DNA from: Syntrophopropionicum propionicicum_A | Lineage (GTDB): Bacteria; Bacillota; Desulfotomaculia; Desulfotomaculales; Pelotomaculaceae | Reading direction: 5' to 3' | DNA length: 64,000 nucleotides | Assembly: GCF_048984525.1 (NCBI RefSeq) | Contig: NZ_JBMGJC010000007.1 | Coordinates: forward strand, 62,001 to 126,000 | Shown here: piece by piece, positions 1 to 9,407 of the stretch | How the letters are laid out: each line of letters opens with the position of its first letter | Position numbering within the stretch: position 1 is the stretch's first letter | Program-made: the position numbers and the translations under genes | Notes under the pieces: model-generated | Told to the model about the DNA's origin: nothing | Seen by the model: the letters and a program-made list of their open reading frames with translations, nothing else | The model's database searches: none

Positions 1-3000
1 GCTATTCCGTCGCGCCCCGTACGGGCGCGTGGATTGAAACTGAAATATAATAACTAGAAAACAGTGGGTGGGAGTCGCGCCCCGTACGGGCGCGTGGATT
101 GAAACCGCTTATATGCTGTCAAAAGACGGTGAACGGGGTCGCGCCCCGTACGGGCGCGTGGATTGAAACTGAAATATAATAACTAGAAAACAGTGGGTGG
201 GATGTCGCGCCCCGTACGGGCGCGTGGATTGAAACAGTTAAAATCGACGCAACAGGGTTTGAGTCTTACGTCGCGCCCCGTACGGGCGCGTGGATTGAAA
301 CGTCCCGAGTTTTTGAATCATATTAGCCCAGTCCTCGTCGCGCCCCGTACGGGCGCGTGGATTGAAACCTGTCAGCGCGTATGGCAGGGAGTTGGATTTC
401 GGTCGCGCCCCGTACGGGCGCGTGGATTGAAACGCCGGGTGATGCCTGACGGAGCGACCATCCGGGTCGCGCCCCGTACGGGCGCGTGGATTGAAACTTG
501 ATCTCGTTAACGGTAATGTCATCGCCGTTTGTCGCGCCCCGTACGGGCGCGTGGATTGAAACAGCCTACACCCCGGCTGTAAACCGTCGTGAAAGTCGCG
601 CCCCGTACGGGCGCGTGGATTGAAACCTATGATACTGATTATTTTTGCTTCTTTTTTACTGTCGCGCCCCGTACGGGCGCGTGGATTGAAACTGGTCACC
701 TCGCTTTAAAAAAATCTGGCCCGGGTCGCGCCCCGTACGGGCGCGTGGATTGAAACTGCTGGTGTCATCGTGTCGATCTTGGCCTCCTTGTCGCGCCCCG
801 TACGGGCGCGTGGATTGAAACTATTTTGATAACCATGGCTGCCTTGGGCGGGTATGTCGCGCCCCGTACGGGCGCGTGGATTGAAACTTTTTGGTCATTT
901 ATTATCTTACTGATGTCGGAGTCGCGCCCCGTACGGGCGCGTGGATTGAAACAGGTTATCCGGTGCCCAGCCAAGGGACATATAAAGTCGCGCCCCGTAC
1001 GGGCGCGTGGATTGAAACAGCACTCCAACCGTATCAACCCGGTGCACCGGGTGTCGCGCCCCGTACGGGCGCGTGGATTGAAACAGTATATTAGAACATT
1101 TTACCTGCACTGTCGAAGTCGCGCCCCGTACGGGCGCGTGGATTGAAACTATCAGGGCATAACTCTTACCGGCCTTACTGGGCGTCGCGCCCCGTACGGG
1201 CGCGTGGATTGAAACCCGGGGGAAATCTACCCGCTCCCGCCTGCCGATGTCGCGCCCCGTACGGGCGCGTGGATTGAAACACGTGCCTCTCCAGCCAGCG
1301 CTCGCACACCGCACGTCGCGCCCCGTACGGGCGCGTGGATTGAAACTTCATTACCTCTGATATGGTTATCCCACCAATAGTCGCGCCCCGTACGGGCGCG
1401 TGGATTGAAACTTCCTGCACTCCGGGCAGAGCTTTTGCCTGCCGTCGCGCCCCGTACGGGCGCGTGGATTGAAACCATGGCATTTAGCTTTATATCGTCG
1501 CTGATGGCAGTCGCGCCCCGTACGGGCGCGTGGATTGAAACGCTCTCAAATACACCTCATCTGCACCATCCGGGGTCGCGCCCCGTACGGGCGCGTGGAT
1601 TGAAACTTTACTTGAAGCTGCCCGAACGCTTTGACGAGGTTGTCGCGCCCCGTACGGGCGCGTGGATTGAAACTTCATAAAGTGGTTAAGGCAGATCCCC
1701 AGGAAGTCGCGCCCCGTACGGGCGCGTGGATTGAAACAAGCTCTTCTTTAGATGGCCGATCATAAGCCAGTCGCGCCCCGTACGGGCGCGTGGATTGAAA
1801 CGCCTAATAAAAGATTCTCTACACCCGGTAATAGTCGCGCCCCGTACGGGCGCGTGGATTGAAACACAATTAAATGATGATACCATGTCTAATAGAGGGT
1901 CGCGCCCCGTACGGGCGCGTGGATTGAAACTCATGCTGGTATTGATGTCGCCAATGACGTTATGTCGCGCCCCGTACGGGCGCGTGGATTGAAACTGCGT
2001 AGAATTTGGCGGTGTGGCCGTTGTAGCGTCGCGCCCCGTACGGGCGCGTGGATTGAAACTCGCCTTGCAGGGGTTGGGCGTTGACCTCGGCGTCGCGCCC
2101 CGTACGGGCGCGTGGATTGAAACTTCGGGTTTGGTTTCCCCCACTTTTAAAAATAAGTCGCGCCCCGTACGGGCGCGTGGATTGAAACACAGTATAATGG
2201 TAATGAGCCGTTTATTATGGGTCGCGCCCCGTACGGGCGCGTGGATTGAAACCCCGATACCTCAGTCCGTCACGCACATATGGCCTAGGTCGCGCCCCGT
2301 ACGGGCGCGTGGATTGAAACAGAACTAAAGGAGTGATTAGATGCCAAAACTACCCTGTCGCGCCCCGTACGGGCGCGTGGATTGAAACCACTGATTAATA
2401 GTTTGCTCAGTTGTATCAAAAGTCGCGCCCCGTACGGGCGCGTGGATTGAAACCTTCGCTCAACCGGCCCCCTTGCCAGGGGCGAAAGTCGCGCCCCGTA
2501 CGGGCGCGTGGATTGAAACCAAGAAGAATAACCCGCCTGACGAGTCGCTGAGTCGCGCCCCGTACGGGCGCGTGGATTGAAACGGCCAAAACAACATATT
2601 CCTCATCGCGCAATCGTCGCGCCCCGTACGGGCGCGTGGATTGAAACAGTATTCCACGGCGCTGCCCTGGGTCAAGGCCCGTCGCGCCCCGTACGGGCGC
2701 GTGGATTGAAACCCCTGGTTGACACGTTATCACCCGTCTTGGCTCTGTCGCGCCCCGTACGGGCGCGTGGATTGAAACCTTTACTCCCCGGTCATAATCC
2801 GCCGGGCAGCGTCGCGCCCCGTACGGGCGCGTGGATTGAAACAGTCCACGCCGGACTGATATAGGGTTCCAGCTCCGTCGCGCCCCGTACGGGCGCGTGG
2901 ATTGAAACCGCAAAACCGAAGTCCACCGATGGGGCAGTTGAATGTCGCGCCCCGTACGGGCGCGTGGATTGAAACCCCCATAGGGGATCGGCGGCCTGCC

Positions 3001-4864
3001 GCTTACCGTCGCGCCCCGTACGGGCGCGTGGATTGAAACTTCTGGACGTCAACGCCGGCCGTAATCAGCAGGTCGCGCCCCGTACGGGCGCGTGGATTGA
3101 AACGTCCGGATGGCCTCTGTGATCTTGCGCCGTCCGTCGCGCCCCGTACGGGCGCGTGGATTGAAACCAGATACCGGCTTCCGGAATCAGCGCCTGGCCG
3201 GTCGCGCCCCGTACGGGCGCGTGGATTGAAACCCCCAAATCCTCCACCATCCCCCAAAAGTGACGTCGCGCCCCGTACGGGCGCGTGGATTGAAACACCC
3301 CTGAGATAGCCGCCAAATTGGGCGACAAGGTCGCGCCCCGTACGGGCGCGTGGATTGAAACCTTTACTCCCCGATCATAATTTGCCGGGCAGCCGGTCGC
3401 GCCCCGTACGGGCGCGTGGATTGAAACAAAAGCTCGGCCTGGATAGCGTCGACGTTGGCCGTCGCGCCCCGTACGGGCGCGTGGATTGAAACTCAATAAT
3501 AGAAATACCTTCAGTCCCCACCAGGGTCGCGCCCCGTACGGGCGCGTGGATTGAAACATTAAGCTGCTTTTGGGTGGTAATTACATCTTTGGTCGCGCCC
3601 CGTACGGGCGCGTGGATTGAAACCATTAGCCACGGCTCAGCGCCAAAATAGCTGGATGTCGCGCCCCGTACGGGCGCGTGGATTGAAACAACAGGTGCGG
3701 TAATATCATCCGTGTCCCTGTCGTCGCGCCCCGTACGGGCGCGTGGATTGAAACCATATTATCCGATAAAACTGGATAAACAGCGCATGGTCGCGCCCCG
3801 TACGGGCGCGTGGATTGAAACCATTATCTCAGCAGGGTCATCGCTTAAAAATTTGTCGCGCCCCGTACGGGCGCGTGGATTGAAACGCAGCAATTGGAGT
3901 GCCGTGGCTCCAAGTAGGGTCGCGCCCCGTACGGGCGCGTGGATTGAAACAACGGTAGCGGGGGCAGACTTGGCGGCAACGGTTGGTCGCGCCCCGTACG
4001 GGCGCGTGGATTGAAACACGTTGTTTATGGGCTTTCCACGACCCCGGTGTGTCGCGCCCCGTACGGGCGCGTGGATTGAAACCTCGTTTACTGACATACC
4101 GCTGCCCCCTCTTGGGTCGCGCCCCGTACGGGCGCGTGGATTGAAACGCAGACATCACTCTCTCTGATAAGCGGTAAACTCGTCGCGCCCCGTACGGGCG
4201 CGTGGATTGAAACTTCGTGACAAACTGCTCCTTGGATACCTCTTTCGGTCGCGCCCCGTACGGGCGCGTGGATTGAAACTGCGTGAATATATGTTGCTGC
4301 CCATTCTCGTAGTCGCGCCCCGTACGGGCGCGTGGATTGAAACTTCCGCAAGCTGGCGCATCCACTCTTTTACCGGTCGCGCCCCGTACGGGCGCGTGGA
4401 TTGAAACACTTGACCTGCCAGTATTTTTGTCACACCGACTGTCGCGCCCCGTACGGGCGCGTGGATTGAAACATCCACGATAAAACAGGCATAAACTTTA
4501 TCTTTGTCGCGCCCCGTACGGGCGCGTGGATTGAAACAGTTTAACGCTGTCCATCATGTGCCTCCAATCATGTCGCGCCCCGTACGGGCGCGTGGATTGA
4601 AACGATAATGATGATACATAATCCCTGGGGTTATTTCGTCGCGCCCCGTACGGGCGCGTGGATTGAAACCAATAGAGAACTGGAAGTCGGCTTCTTTATG
4701 CGTCGCGCCCCGTACGGGCGCGTGGATTGAAACAACATGACGATAAAATGGACCGGCGCGGTGACTGGTCGCGCCCCGTACGGGCGCGTGGATTGAAACC
4801 AAAACTGTGCTGGATCCGGGTGTCAAAGAAAGGTCGCGCCCCATACGGGCGCGTGGATTGAAAC
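1..4864 (+). CRISPR. CRISPR array, type I-C-like, 75 repeats and 74 complete spacers
   Basis: The first complete repeat is at 9-40 and the last at 4833-4864. The 32-bp repeat begins GTCGCGCCCC, has a 7-bp stem (CGCGCCC/GGGCGCG) around a CGTAC loop, and ends in TGGATTGAAAC, the 11-nt 5' handle expected of Cas5-processed type I-C crRNA. Spacers are 32-36 bp. Repeats look identical except the last, which has G to A at its position 11 (4843). A decayed repeat marks the leader-distal end, so transcription is rightward and the leader and cas genes lie left of base 1. Bases 1-8 are the tail of a further spacer or leader. No cas gene is present. All short ORFs here are translations of the repeat and are not genes. 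Subtype is inferred from the repeat only. Confidence 0.98.
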
Positions 4865-4871
4865 GCAACAA

Positions 4872-6629
4872 TTATATAAACCTGCGCGGGTCGGTTTCAA
4901 TATCAACAATTACAGGCAGCTCGGCGGCAAGCGCCTCGTCAACCGCCGCGGGCAGTTCTCCCGGATCATTGACCTTGATGCCGATCCCGCCGCACTCCCG
5001 GGCGTAACCGGCAAAGTCAACATTGTAAAGATCCGTCTGCCAGTTCGGGTAACCTTCCACTTTTTGCTCCTGCATGATCATACCCAACTGCCTGTTATTG
5101 AAGAGAAAGACCTTGACCGGCAGCTCGTTCTTCACAGCGGTCAGGAAATCAGCCATAACCATAGATAAACCACCGTCACCGGTTATGCATACTGCCTGGC
5201 GTTCCGGGTAAGCCAGCTTCGCCGCCATGGCGCCCGGCAGCCCCGTACCCATGGAAGCGAGGTAACCGGACATAACCATTTTCTGGGTACTCTTCATGAA
5301 GAAATTCCTGCCGAACCACCAGCCGTTTTCACCTATATCCAGAGCGATCACACAATCAGCAGGCAGCTTTTCATTTAAAACCTTTATTATATACTGCGGC
5401 CTGACCGGGCTCTTTGACGGGTCGGCTTCTTTTGCCAACTGCTTTAGCCAGTTATGTTTTAAGCTTTTTATCTCTGCCAGGTAGCTGTTATTTTCCTTAG
5501 CCTTGACCACATCTCTGAGCATGGGGATCAACTCCGAACTGTTGCCCCAGAGGCCTGCCTCAACGGGATAGTTTTTGGCTAGGATCATCGGGTCGATGTC
5601 GATTTGGACTGTTTTCTTTTCAGGTATTTTGGTCATGTCCGAGTACGAAGCGCCTATCACGATCAGCAGGTCGGACTTGCGCACAAGTTCCGCCGCGGCT
5701 GTTGAGGAAATCGTCCCGTGGCTTCCGGCATACAGGTCGCTGTCCTCGTCCACTACCCCCTTGCCCCTGAAGGTGGTAACGATGGGGGCCGATATTTTCA
5801 GAGCCAGCTGCAAGAGTTTCTCCCCCTGGCCCAGCGCGCCGAAGCCGGAAATAATGACGGGCCTTTCAGCTTTATCTATGGCCTGTGCGGCCTGATTGAT
5901 CAAGTAATCGGATGTCGAGATGGACCTGTTGGGTATCCTGCCCTGGAAGGGGATAACCCTGGCTTCATAGGGCAGTTTCTGTACGTCGTTAGGTATGCTG
6001 ATATGGGAGACGCCCCTTTCTACCAGTGCGTGCTTGACGGCGAGCGTTACAAGCGTGGTCGTCTGGTCCTCCGTCATCAATATTTTATTAAATACCGCTA
6101 TCGGTTCAAAGAACGAGTGCTGGTCAATCTCCTGGAAAGAGCCGGGACCTATAAGCTGCCTTTTGACCAGTCCTGTCAACGCCAGGACTGGGGCGTGATC
6201 AAGCTTGGCGTCATAAAGGCCCGTGGCCAGGTTGGTCGCGCCCGGCCCTGCAACGGCCAGGCAGGCCCCTACCCGGCCGGTCAGCTTGGCATATGCCGAG
6301 GCCATGAAGGCAGCGGTCTGCTCATGCCTGACCTGGATAAATTTTGTGTGCGGGTTCTTTCTCAAAGCGTCCACGACCCCCAGCGCGGACGTCCCCGGAA
6401 GGCCGAAGACATATTTAACGCCGCACTCAACCATCTGCTCGACCATGATATCGGAAACAGTCCTGCCCTGCCCTGGATGTTCTGCAGCCGCTCCGGGCAT
6501 TAGAACAAACATATCCTTTGCCGCGTTGCATACCGGACATCGCCATTCACCGGGCAGCTCACTGAAACTTTTCCCCTCTTTTTCTTCATCATAGATATAG
6601 TTACAGACAGTACACCAGTACTTGGCCAT
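4872..6629 (-). CDS. Rubredoxin-fused thiamine-diphosphate enzyme (pyruvate oxidase / acetolactate synthase-like)
   Basis: 585 residues. An N-terminal rubredoxin domain (C6, C9, C31, C34 as CTVC and CPVC) is followed by a full three-domain ThDP enzyme: the PYR domain with the activating Glu near residue 102 (RHEQTAAFMA), a central domain, and the PP domain with the ThDP/Mg motif GDGG...NN near residue 455. The family decarboxylates 2-oxo acids; a fused rubredoxin suggests that electrons from the hydroxyalkyl-ThDP intermediate leave through iron rather than to quinone or oxygen (inference). The start has an AAAGGGG site 8 bases upstream. Its stop lies 7 bp from the last CRISPR repeat, convergent with it. 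The substrate cannot be read from sequence. Confidence 0.88.
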   Translation of the reverse strand: MAKYWCTVCNYIYDEEKEGKSFSELPGEWRCPVCNAAKDMFVLMPGAAAEHPGQGRTVSDIMVEQMVECGVKYVFGLPGTSALGVVDALRKNPHTKFIQVRHEQTAAFMASAYAKLTGRVGACLAVAGPGATNLATGLYDAKLDHAPVLALTGLVKRQLIGPGSFQEIDQHSFFEPIAVFNKILMTEDQTTTLVTLAVKHALVERGVSHISIPNDVQKLPYEARVIPFQGRIPNRSISTSDYLINQAAQAIDKAERPVIISGFGALGQGEKLLQLALKISAPIVTTFRGKGVVDEDSDLYAGSHGTISSTAAAELVRKSDLLIVIGASYSDMTKIPEKKTVQIDIDPMILAKNYPVEAGLWGNSSELIPMLRDVVKAKENNSYLAEIKSLKHNWLKQLAKEADPSKSPVRPQYIIKVLNEKLPADCVIALDIGENGWWFGRNFFMKSTQKMVMSGYLASMGTGLPGAMAAKLAYPERQAVCITGDGGLSMVMADFLTAVKNELPVKVFLFNNRQLGMIMQEQKVEGYPNWQTDLYNVDFAGYARECGGIGIKVNDPGELPAAVDEALAAELPVIVDIETDPRRFI

Positions 6630-6742
6630 TTATCTAACCCCTTTCACGATACTTATGATTTAAATTTGATAAATCATAAAATAAAATGATTAAGCCCAGA
6701 TAATAAAAGAATTAATTATTTATTAACAATAGAAAATGAAAA

Positions 6743-6791
6743 ACAGGGGCGGTCCTCACTGCGTAGAAGCAGGTTTAGGGAACACCCCCGT
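6743..6791 (-). terminator. Branched hairpin terminator or leader element
   Basis: On the minus strand an ACGGGGG / CCCCTGT outer stem encloses a CTGC-GCAG hairpin and is followed by GTTTTTC. It lies 30 bp past the GDYXXLXY gene and about 110 bp before the ThDP enzyme gene. It is either the terminator of the upstream operon or a regulated leader of the downstream gene. It matches no riboswitch consensus I know. Confidence 0.5.
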
Positions 6792-6820
6792 TGTTGATAG
6801 AGAAAAACAATCTTAATACC

Positions 6821-7321
6821 TTATGGCGCAATAATTTTTTCTATCGCCGCGCTGCCAAAGCGGTCTACTTTTACCTGCGCGTCAAACACTTTGGACTGCT
6901 GAAGGCCGGTACCTGTCCCTTCCTCGACAAAATAGCTTTCGATACCGTAGGAAACATGGTATTCACCTTTTAATTCATTATAGTAGTCCACATCTCCCTT
7001 GACTAAGACCTGTTCACCGGCCAGAACCGGTTTATCCAAATATATGCCCGCCGCTTGCCAGTATTTTTCTCCTTTTTCAAGCACCACATAGACATCCTGC
7101 TGCCGGCTGCTGTCGAGGTCCAAGCCTTCACCTTTGATCCAGGTGATATCGTATTCCAGCATGACATATTCACCCCTGAACACGTCCCACGGGTCCACCG
7201 GCGCGGCTTTCAACAAGACGGGAGTGCCGGACGCCAGGGTATAGTACCTTACGCCGATCATGCCGAAAAGGAACAAAACCTGCAGTATAACAATAACTCC
7301 GATTTTATAGCTCCTCTTCAA
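6821..7321 (-). CDS. GDYXXLXY-family membrane-anchored protein
   Basis: 166 residues with one N-terminal transmembrane segment (about residues 7-26) and an outside domain. It has the family hallmark of a DPxDxxRG-[ED]Y-V-L-Y stretch (PVDPWDVFRGEYVMLEYDI, residues 42-60). The family function is unknown. It overlaps the end of the DUF2157 gene by 17 bp, and such overlaps usually mean translational coupling. The two families are commonly adjacent in bacteria, so they probably act as one membrane unit. Confidence 0.8.
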   Translation of the reverse strand: MKRSYKIGVIVILQVLFLFGMIGVRYYTLASGTPVLLKAAPVDPWDVFRGEYVMLEYDITWIKGEGLDLDSSRQQDVYVVLEKGEKYWQAAGIYLDKPVLAGEQVLVKGDVDYYNELKGEYHVSYGIESYFVEEGTGTGLQQSKVFDAQVKVDRFGSAAIEKIIAP

Positions 7322-8627
7322 GTGAAGCCACCTCCTCCTTCTGCCAGGCGAGGACAGCTTTTCTCCTCTGCCGCTCCATCAGCGCCCCGCAGGCCACCAG
7401 CACGATCCCGCCGGCAATGAAGAACATGGACTTGGGCAAACTCTTCCAGAAGAAGTTAAAGTACTCTACCAGGACGTACAGGTTAAAGGCAATCATGCCA
7501 AGGATGAAGTACAGGCTGTTCTGGGCCTGGTAGGCGGAAATAATGATCAGCAGGGCCCATACAAACATGAACAGGTTCAGGATGATCATTAAAGTTAAAC
7601 TTTTAAAAGGGACAAGCAGCATGGTAAAAACGAGGGCGTCCACAGCCAGCAAAGTGTAATTCTCTTTTAAAACTTCTTTTATGCTGGCACTGCGCCTGCT
7701 GATGGCGTAAGCCCCCAAAAAAGCCACGGCGATATAAAGGACCCAAAAGAGGACATACCCGGCGCCGCTGTGGCGCAGCTTTACAAAATCCGGGGCAAAA
7801 AAATCCAGGGACATTATGAGCAGTGATATCCCGGTCAGCGCTACTCCCAAAAACTTGTATATGAAAGGAAAATTTCTAATGTATTCGTTGACGGGATGTT
7901 TGGACATATAGACATAAGACGACCCGATCAGCAGCAGGACAAACGGTATTAAAGAACCTGCGTCGCCGAACCTGTAATTATCCGCTAAAATCAGGTATAC
8001 TTCCGTGTTAACAAATATGGCCGCACTGATCAGGGTGACTGCAAGGGCGAAAGAAGACCGCAGAGTATAAGTTAAATAAAAGACCCCGCCAAAAAGCATC
8101 ATCGCTATAAATATTATCAGCAGGGAAGAAGACTGTTCAGCCAGCACCCACGATGCCAGGAGCAGGGCGCTCAAGCCAAGGGGCAGCTCTTCCTTTAAAA
8201 TATGCGCGACCGGAAGGACGCCCAGCAGCCAGAAAAGCATCCCGTTGGGGAAATGGGCGCTGATGTGAAAAATCTGGGCGACCAGCCAGATGCCTGACCC
8301 AAACATGATGCAGCCAAGGAGTGTCAAAGCCTGGCTCAGCCGGGGGTAGTTCTCATGGGTAAGCTGCGCGGAAAGGTAAAAGAGGACCAGCGGAATAATA
8401 ACAATGCTGATTTTCCCCCACTTGGGTATATACTGCCAGTTTGAGGCGAAGAAAAGGATAACGCCTGTCCCCAGTAAAATGGAGCCCAGCAGAAGCAAAA
8501 CCGAGATCAGCCTGTTCTTGTTTTCGGCGGGATAAAGACGGATTATCCGGTCCGCCTGGTCAACGGTGATGATCCCGCTGCTTACCCATCTTTTTGTTTC
8601 TTTCAACAACCAGGACAGCCTGGACAT
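7305..8627 (-). CDS. DUF2157 polytopic membrane protein
   Basis: 440 residues. A soluble N-terminal segment of about 40 residues (LKETKRWVSSGIITVDQADRI) matches the start typical of DUF2157 proteins and is followed by about a dozen hydrophobic helices to residue 410. The charged C-terminal tail (RQRRKAVLAWQKEE) suggests a cytoplasmic end. Function is not established for the family. The ATG follows a GGGGGGAGAGG site. It is first gene of a two-gene operon with the GDYXXLXY gene. Confidence 0.78.
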   Translation of the reverse strand: MSRLSWLLKETKRWVSSGIITVDQADRIIRLYPAENKNRLISVLLLLGSILLGTGVILFFASNWQYIPKWGKISIVIIPLVLFYLSAQLTHENYPRLSQALTLLGCIMFGSGIWLVAQIFHISAHFPNGMLFWLLGVLPVAHILKEELPLGLSALLLASWVLAEQSSSLLIIFIAMMLFGGVFYLTYTLRSSFALAVTLISAAIFVNTEVYLILADNYRFGDAGSLIPFVLLLIGSSYVYMSKHPVNEYIRNFPFIYKFLGVALTGISLLIMSLDFFAPDFVKLRHSGAGYVLFWVLYIAVAFLGAYAISRRSASIKEVLKENYTLLAVDALVFTMLLVPFKSLTLMIILNLFMFVWALLIIISAYQAQNSLYFILGMIAFNLYVLVEYFNFFWKSLPKSMFFIAGGIVLVACGALMERQRRKAVLAWQKEEVASLEEEL

Positions 8628-8695
8628 CCTCTCCCCCCTGACTTTTCAAATCAGCTCAGATTCCCAACTATTTCGCTATAACTATATATAAAGTT

Positions 8696-9259
8696 TTATT
8701 TCCGGTGGAAGCTTACCTTAATATCCTTCCTGCTCCCCTTTACTGGCGGGCCGGCCGGGTAACCCAGGATGACCGTCGCGACCAGCTGGTATTCCGGCGG
8801 TACTTTCAGCTCTTCTTTAAATTCAGGGGTGCCGCAGAAGGCCCTGGCAAACCCGATCCAGCAGCTGCCGATGCCCCTTTCCCACGCTGCCAGCATAAGG
8901 TTTAAAGCGGCCATGCTGCAGTCATTCGGATAGGTAAAAGCGTTCTGGTTTCCGTAGATTAGCACAAGCGACGGAGCCCCGTAAAAGATATTATTGTCCG
9001 GGTTGGACAAAGATGTCCGGTAGATTTGAAGCGCCGGCAGTTCTTCCATTATATCCAGCAGGTAAGCCTTGCATTTGTCCGACAGGTCCTTCAGGTAATC
9101 CTTGCCTTCAATAACGACATACAGCCACGGCTGGGTGTTCATGCCGCTGGGCGCCCAGGCGGCCAGTTCGAGCAGTTCCTTTACGGTCTGTTCGGGGATC
9201 GGGTCGCTCTTATATTTTCGCACGCTCCGGCGGGTAGTAATCGCCTCTCTCAGTTCCAC
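8696..9259 (-). CDS. Nitroreductase-family FMN oxidoreductase
   Basis: 187 residues. The N-terminal phosphate/FMN motif TTRRSVRKY is followed by AAWAPSGMNTQPW, both typical of the nitroreductase fold, and by GSCWIG near the dimer interface. Members use NAD(P)H to reduce nitro, quinone or other electron-poor groups, or dehalogenate iodotyrosine; substrate is not predictable. An upstream ATG at 9277 exists, but the ribosome site AAAGGAG lies inside that extension, so the GTG at 9259 is the better start. It is monocistronic. Confidence 0.85.
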   Translation of the reverse strand: MELREAITTRRSVRKYKSDPIPEQTVKELLELAAWAPSGMNTQPWLYVVIEGKDYLKDLSDKCKAYLLDIMEELPALQIYRTSLSNPDNNIFYGAPSLVLIYGNQNAFTYPNDCSMAALNLMLAAWERGIGSCWIGFARAFCGTPEFKEELKVPPEYQLVATVILGYPAGPPVKGSRKDIKVSFHRK

Positions 9260-9379
9260 ACAAGCAACTCCTTTCATTTTACCTATATATACCTATATAT
9301 TAAATCAGCGGGACATCCACGGTCAATCGGGCAAAATAAAAGAGCGGACAATCGCCCGCCCGTGTGTTCCTATATTTTC

Positions 9380-9404
9380 TCACGTCTCACGTCTCATTTC
9401 TCAT
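9380..9404. repeat. ACGTCTC repeat cluster at a stop codon
   Basis: Three degenerate copies of CACGTCTCA sit directly against the stop of the PdaA-like gene. Related clusters lie at the ends of other leftward genes (16860, 20966, 30195, 57880). See the repeat findings. Confidence 0.6.
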
Positions 9405-9407
9405 GTC

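Noticed and set aside
193..5007. Dozens of 60-175 residue ORFs on both strands with repeated RPVRARGLK, VAPRTGAWIET or FNPRARTGRD motifs
   Set aside because: They are translations of the CRISPR repeat through open spacers, a well-known false protein family.
9278..9407. Extended nitroreductase N-terminus or small gene in the gap
   Set aside because: The ribosome site position puts the start at 9259, and the gap holds only AT-rich DNA and CACGTCTCA repeats.
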